Source of the DNA: Bradyrhizobium sp. Ai1a-2
GTDB taxonomy: Bacteria > Pseudomonadota > Alphaproteobacteria > Rhizobiales > Xanthobacteraceae
DNA length: 64,000 bases
Direction of reading: 5' to 3'
NCBI RefSeq assembly: GCF_000426245.1
Contig: NZ_AUEZ01000011.1
Span: forward strand, 1 to 64,000
A program made the position numbers and the translations under genes. The notes below the pieces were generated by a model, which was given only the letters and a program-made list of their open reading frames with translations, was not told where the DNA came from and did not search any database. Position 1 is the stretch's first letter. Each line of letters starts with the position of its first letter. Of this stretch, positions 62,704 through 64,000 are shown one piece after another.

Positions 62704-63660
62704 ATGGTGCGACGCAGCCCGATCAAGGTTGTCGGCAGCCGCCTGTTGCAGGCGCTGCCCGTGATCGTGCTCGCGACCTTCATGGTGTTCGCGCTCTTGA
62801 AGCTCGTGCCGGGCGACATCGCGGTGACGCTCGCGGGCGACAACGCCTCGGATGCGCGCATTGCCGAGATCCGCAGCATCTATGGGCTCGACCGTCCGTT
62901 CCTGGTGCAATATGGCGTCTGGCTCGGCAATGTCGTCCAGGGCGATCTCTCGCAATCGCTGCTGACCGGCGAACAGGTCGCGACCTCGATCGGGCGGGCC
63001 TTTCCGAACACGCTTCTGATCGTGGTGATTGCGCTGATCCTCGCGCTCTTGACCGGCATTCCCATGGGCGTGATCGCGGCGATCAAGCCAAACGGCTGGG
63101 TCGACAAGGCCGTCAGCATGATCGCCTCGCTCGGCGTCGCGATTCCCGGCTTCTGGCTCGCGATGATCCTGGTCGCCGAGATCTCGCTCAGGCTCAACTG
63201 GCTGCCGGCGACCGGCGCAAAATCCTTCACCGCGTCTCCGATCGAGGCCATCAGGCACGCGCTGTTGCCGGGCATTGCCATCGCGGCCTACGGCATGGCC
63301 GAGGTGGCGCGCCAGCTGCGCGGCTCGCTCCTGGAGGTGCTGTCGTCGCAATATGTGCGGACCTTGCACGCCAAGGGATTGTCGATGAGCCGCATCCTCT
63401 GGCAGCACGGGCTCAAGAATGTCAGCGTCAACCTCTTCACCATCATCAGCCTGCTGGTGAACCGGATGCTGGCCGCGACTGTCGTGATCGAGGCGGTGTT
63501 CGCCATTCCCGGCCTCGGCAGCCTGATCGTGCGCGGCGCGATCCAGCGCGATTTCCCGATCGTGCAGGGTGTCGTGTTCACGATGGTGATCGTGGTGATC
63601 CTGGTCAACCTGATCACCGATCTGCTCTGCGCCGCCATTGATCCGAGGATCGAGCAATGA
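62704..63660 (+). CDS. Dipeptide-type ABC permease (DppB-like)
   Basis: A 318-residue inner-membrane permease with the DppB-type first helix (LQALPVIVLATFMVFALLKL) and large periplasmic loop with IRSIYGLDRPFLVQYGVWL. The EAA region is TLHAKGLSMSRILWQHGLKN near residue 220. The ATG at 62704 is the natural family start. The in-frame extension to 62596 would translate the repeat and is rejected. It overlaps the next permease gene (ATGA). Confidence 0.9.
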   Translation: MVRRSPIKVVGSRLLQALPVIVLATFMVFALLKLVPGDIAVTLAGDNASDARIAEIRSIYGLDRPFLVQYGVWLGNVVQGDLSQSLLTGEQVATSIGRAFPNTLLIVVIALILALLTGIPMGVIAAIKPNGWVDKAVSMIASLGVAIPGFWLAMILVAEISLRLNWLPATGAKSFTASPIEAIRHALLPGIAIAAYGMAEVARQLRGSLLEVLSSQYVRTLHAKGLSMSRILWQHGLKNVSVNLFTIISLLVNRMLAATVVIEAVFAIPGLGSLIVRGAIQRDFPIVQGVVFTMVIVVILVNLITDLLCAAIDPRIEQ

Positions 63661-64000
63661 CCGACCTCGCGCTGGCCTCTCCGCGATTGCCGGCCAAGCC
63701 GACCCGGCTGCGCCGCGTTCTCCGTTGGCTGGCCGGCGATCTTCGGGCCGCGCTCGCGATCCTCGTGCTGCTGGCGCTGGTCATCGTCGCGATCGGCGCG
63801 CCCTGGATCGCGCCCTATTCACCGACCGCGCAGGACGTCAACAACATGCTGGCGGCGCCGGGCCCTGCGCATCTGCTCGGAACCGACGATCTCGGCCGCG
63901 ACATCTTCAGCCGCCTGATCTACGGCGCGCCGGCGACCGTCTATGCCAGCGTGCTGGCCGTGTGTGTCGCAGTTGCGATTGGCCTGCCGGTCGGGCTCGT
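63657..64000 (+). CDS. Dipeptide-type ABC permease (DppC-like), cut by the window end
   Basis: The open frame runs past base 64000. The visible 114 codons show a cytoplasmic N-terminus (MTDLALASPRLPAKPTRLRR), helix 1 (ILVLLALVIVAIGAPWIAP) and the DppC motif LLGTDDLGRDIFSRLIYGAP. Its ATG overlaps the stop of the DppB-like gene. It completes the importer with the two ATPases and receptor upstream. Confidence 0.92.
   Translation, partial: MTDLALASPRLPAKPTRLRRVLRWLAGDLRAALAILVLLALVIVAIGAPWIAPYSPTAQDVNNMLAAPGPAHLLGTDDLGRDIFSRLIYGAPATVYASVLAVCVAVAIGLPVGL

Overview
The window looks like a chromosomal stretch of a Bradyrhizobium-type alphaproteobacterium (order Hyphomicrobiales). The reasons are the high GC content, the dense co-directional operons with ATGA/GTGA overlaps, the many ABC importers for scavenged nitrogen and sulfur compounds, a perfect EcfG-type stress promoter, and several families of intergenic palindromes that I recall as typical of Bradyrhizobium genomes. 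This is a judgement from sequence style, not from a database search. No rRNA, tRNA, CRISPR array, prophage or intact insertion sequence was seen.

Region 1 (1-20.1 kb) is a purine and amide nitrogen-scavenging island. A fused [2Fe-2S]-molybdopterin dehydrogenase with a separate FAD subunit is divergent from an 8-oxoguanine/guanine-type deaminase. Next come a 375-residue outer-membrane channel candidate and a six-gene BMP-type (purine nucleoside-like) ABC importer operon, which also encodes a biuret-hydrolase-like cysteine hydrolase and a guanine/cytidine-type deaminase. Then follow an M20 N-carbamoyl/allantoate amidohydrolase, formamidase (AmiF), a YeiH-family membrane protein, a second cysteine hydrolase and a nucleobase permease-like transporter. 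Four sigma-54 promoter matches with exact GG-N10-GC spacing sit in front of these genes, which points to nitrogen (NtrC/RpoN) control.

Region 2 (20.2-32.6 kb) holds a sugar-type ABC importer with a glyoxalase-fold gene, a DAO-type flavoprotein, a phasin gene with an EcfG promoter, a dipeptide-type ABC importer with fused ATPases, and an HU-like DNA-binding protein.

Region 3 (33-40.6 kb) is an organosulfur (sulfonate) uptake and desulfonation operon: substrate-binding proteins, permease, ATPase, an acyl-CoA-dehydrogenase-like monooxygenase and an SsuD-type monooxygenase. A paralogous binding protein is encoded divergently.

Region 4 (40.9-48.5 kb) holds a CmcJ-family oxidoreductase, an MFS transporter, the hydantoinase/oxoprolinase pair HyuB-HyuA and an orphan branched-chain-type binding protein.

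Region 5 (48.6-64 kb) holds an enolase-superfamily enzyme, two amidohydrolases and a GntR/FCD regulator facing a NitT/TauT-type ABC importer across three TTGCATGC sites. After these come a tandem-fused CaiB/BaiF CoA-transferase and a dipeptide-type ABC operon cut by the window end. Throughout, an importer is paired with hydrolases or deaminases that release ammonia, sulfite or carboxylates from imported small molecules.
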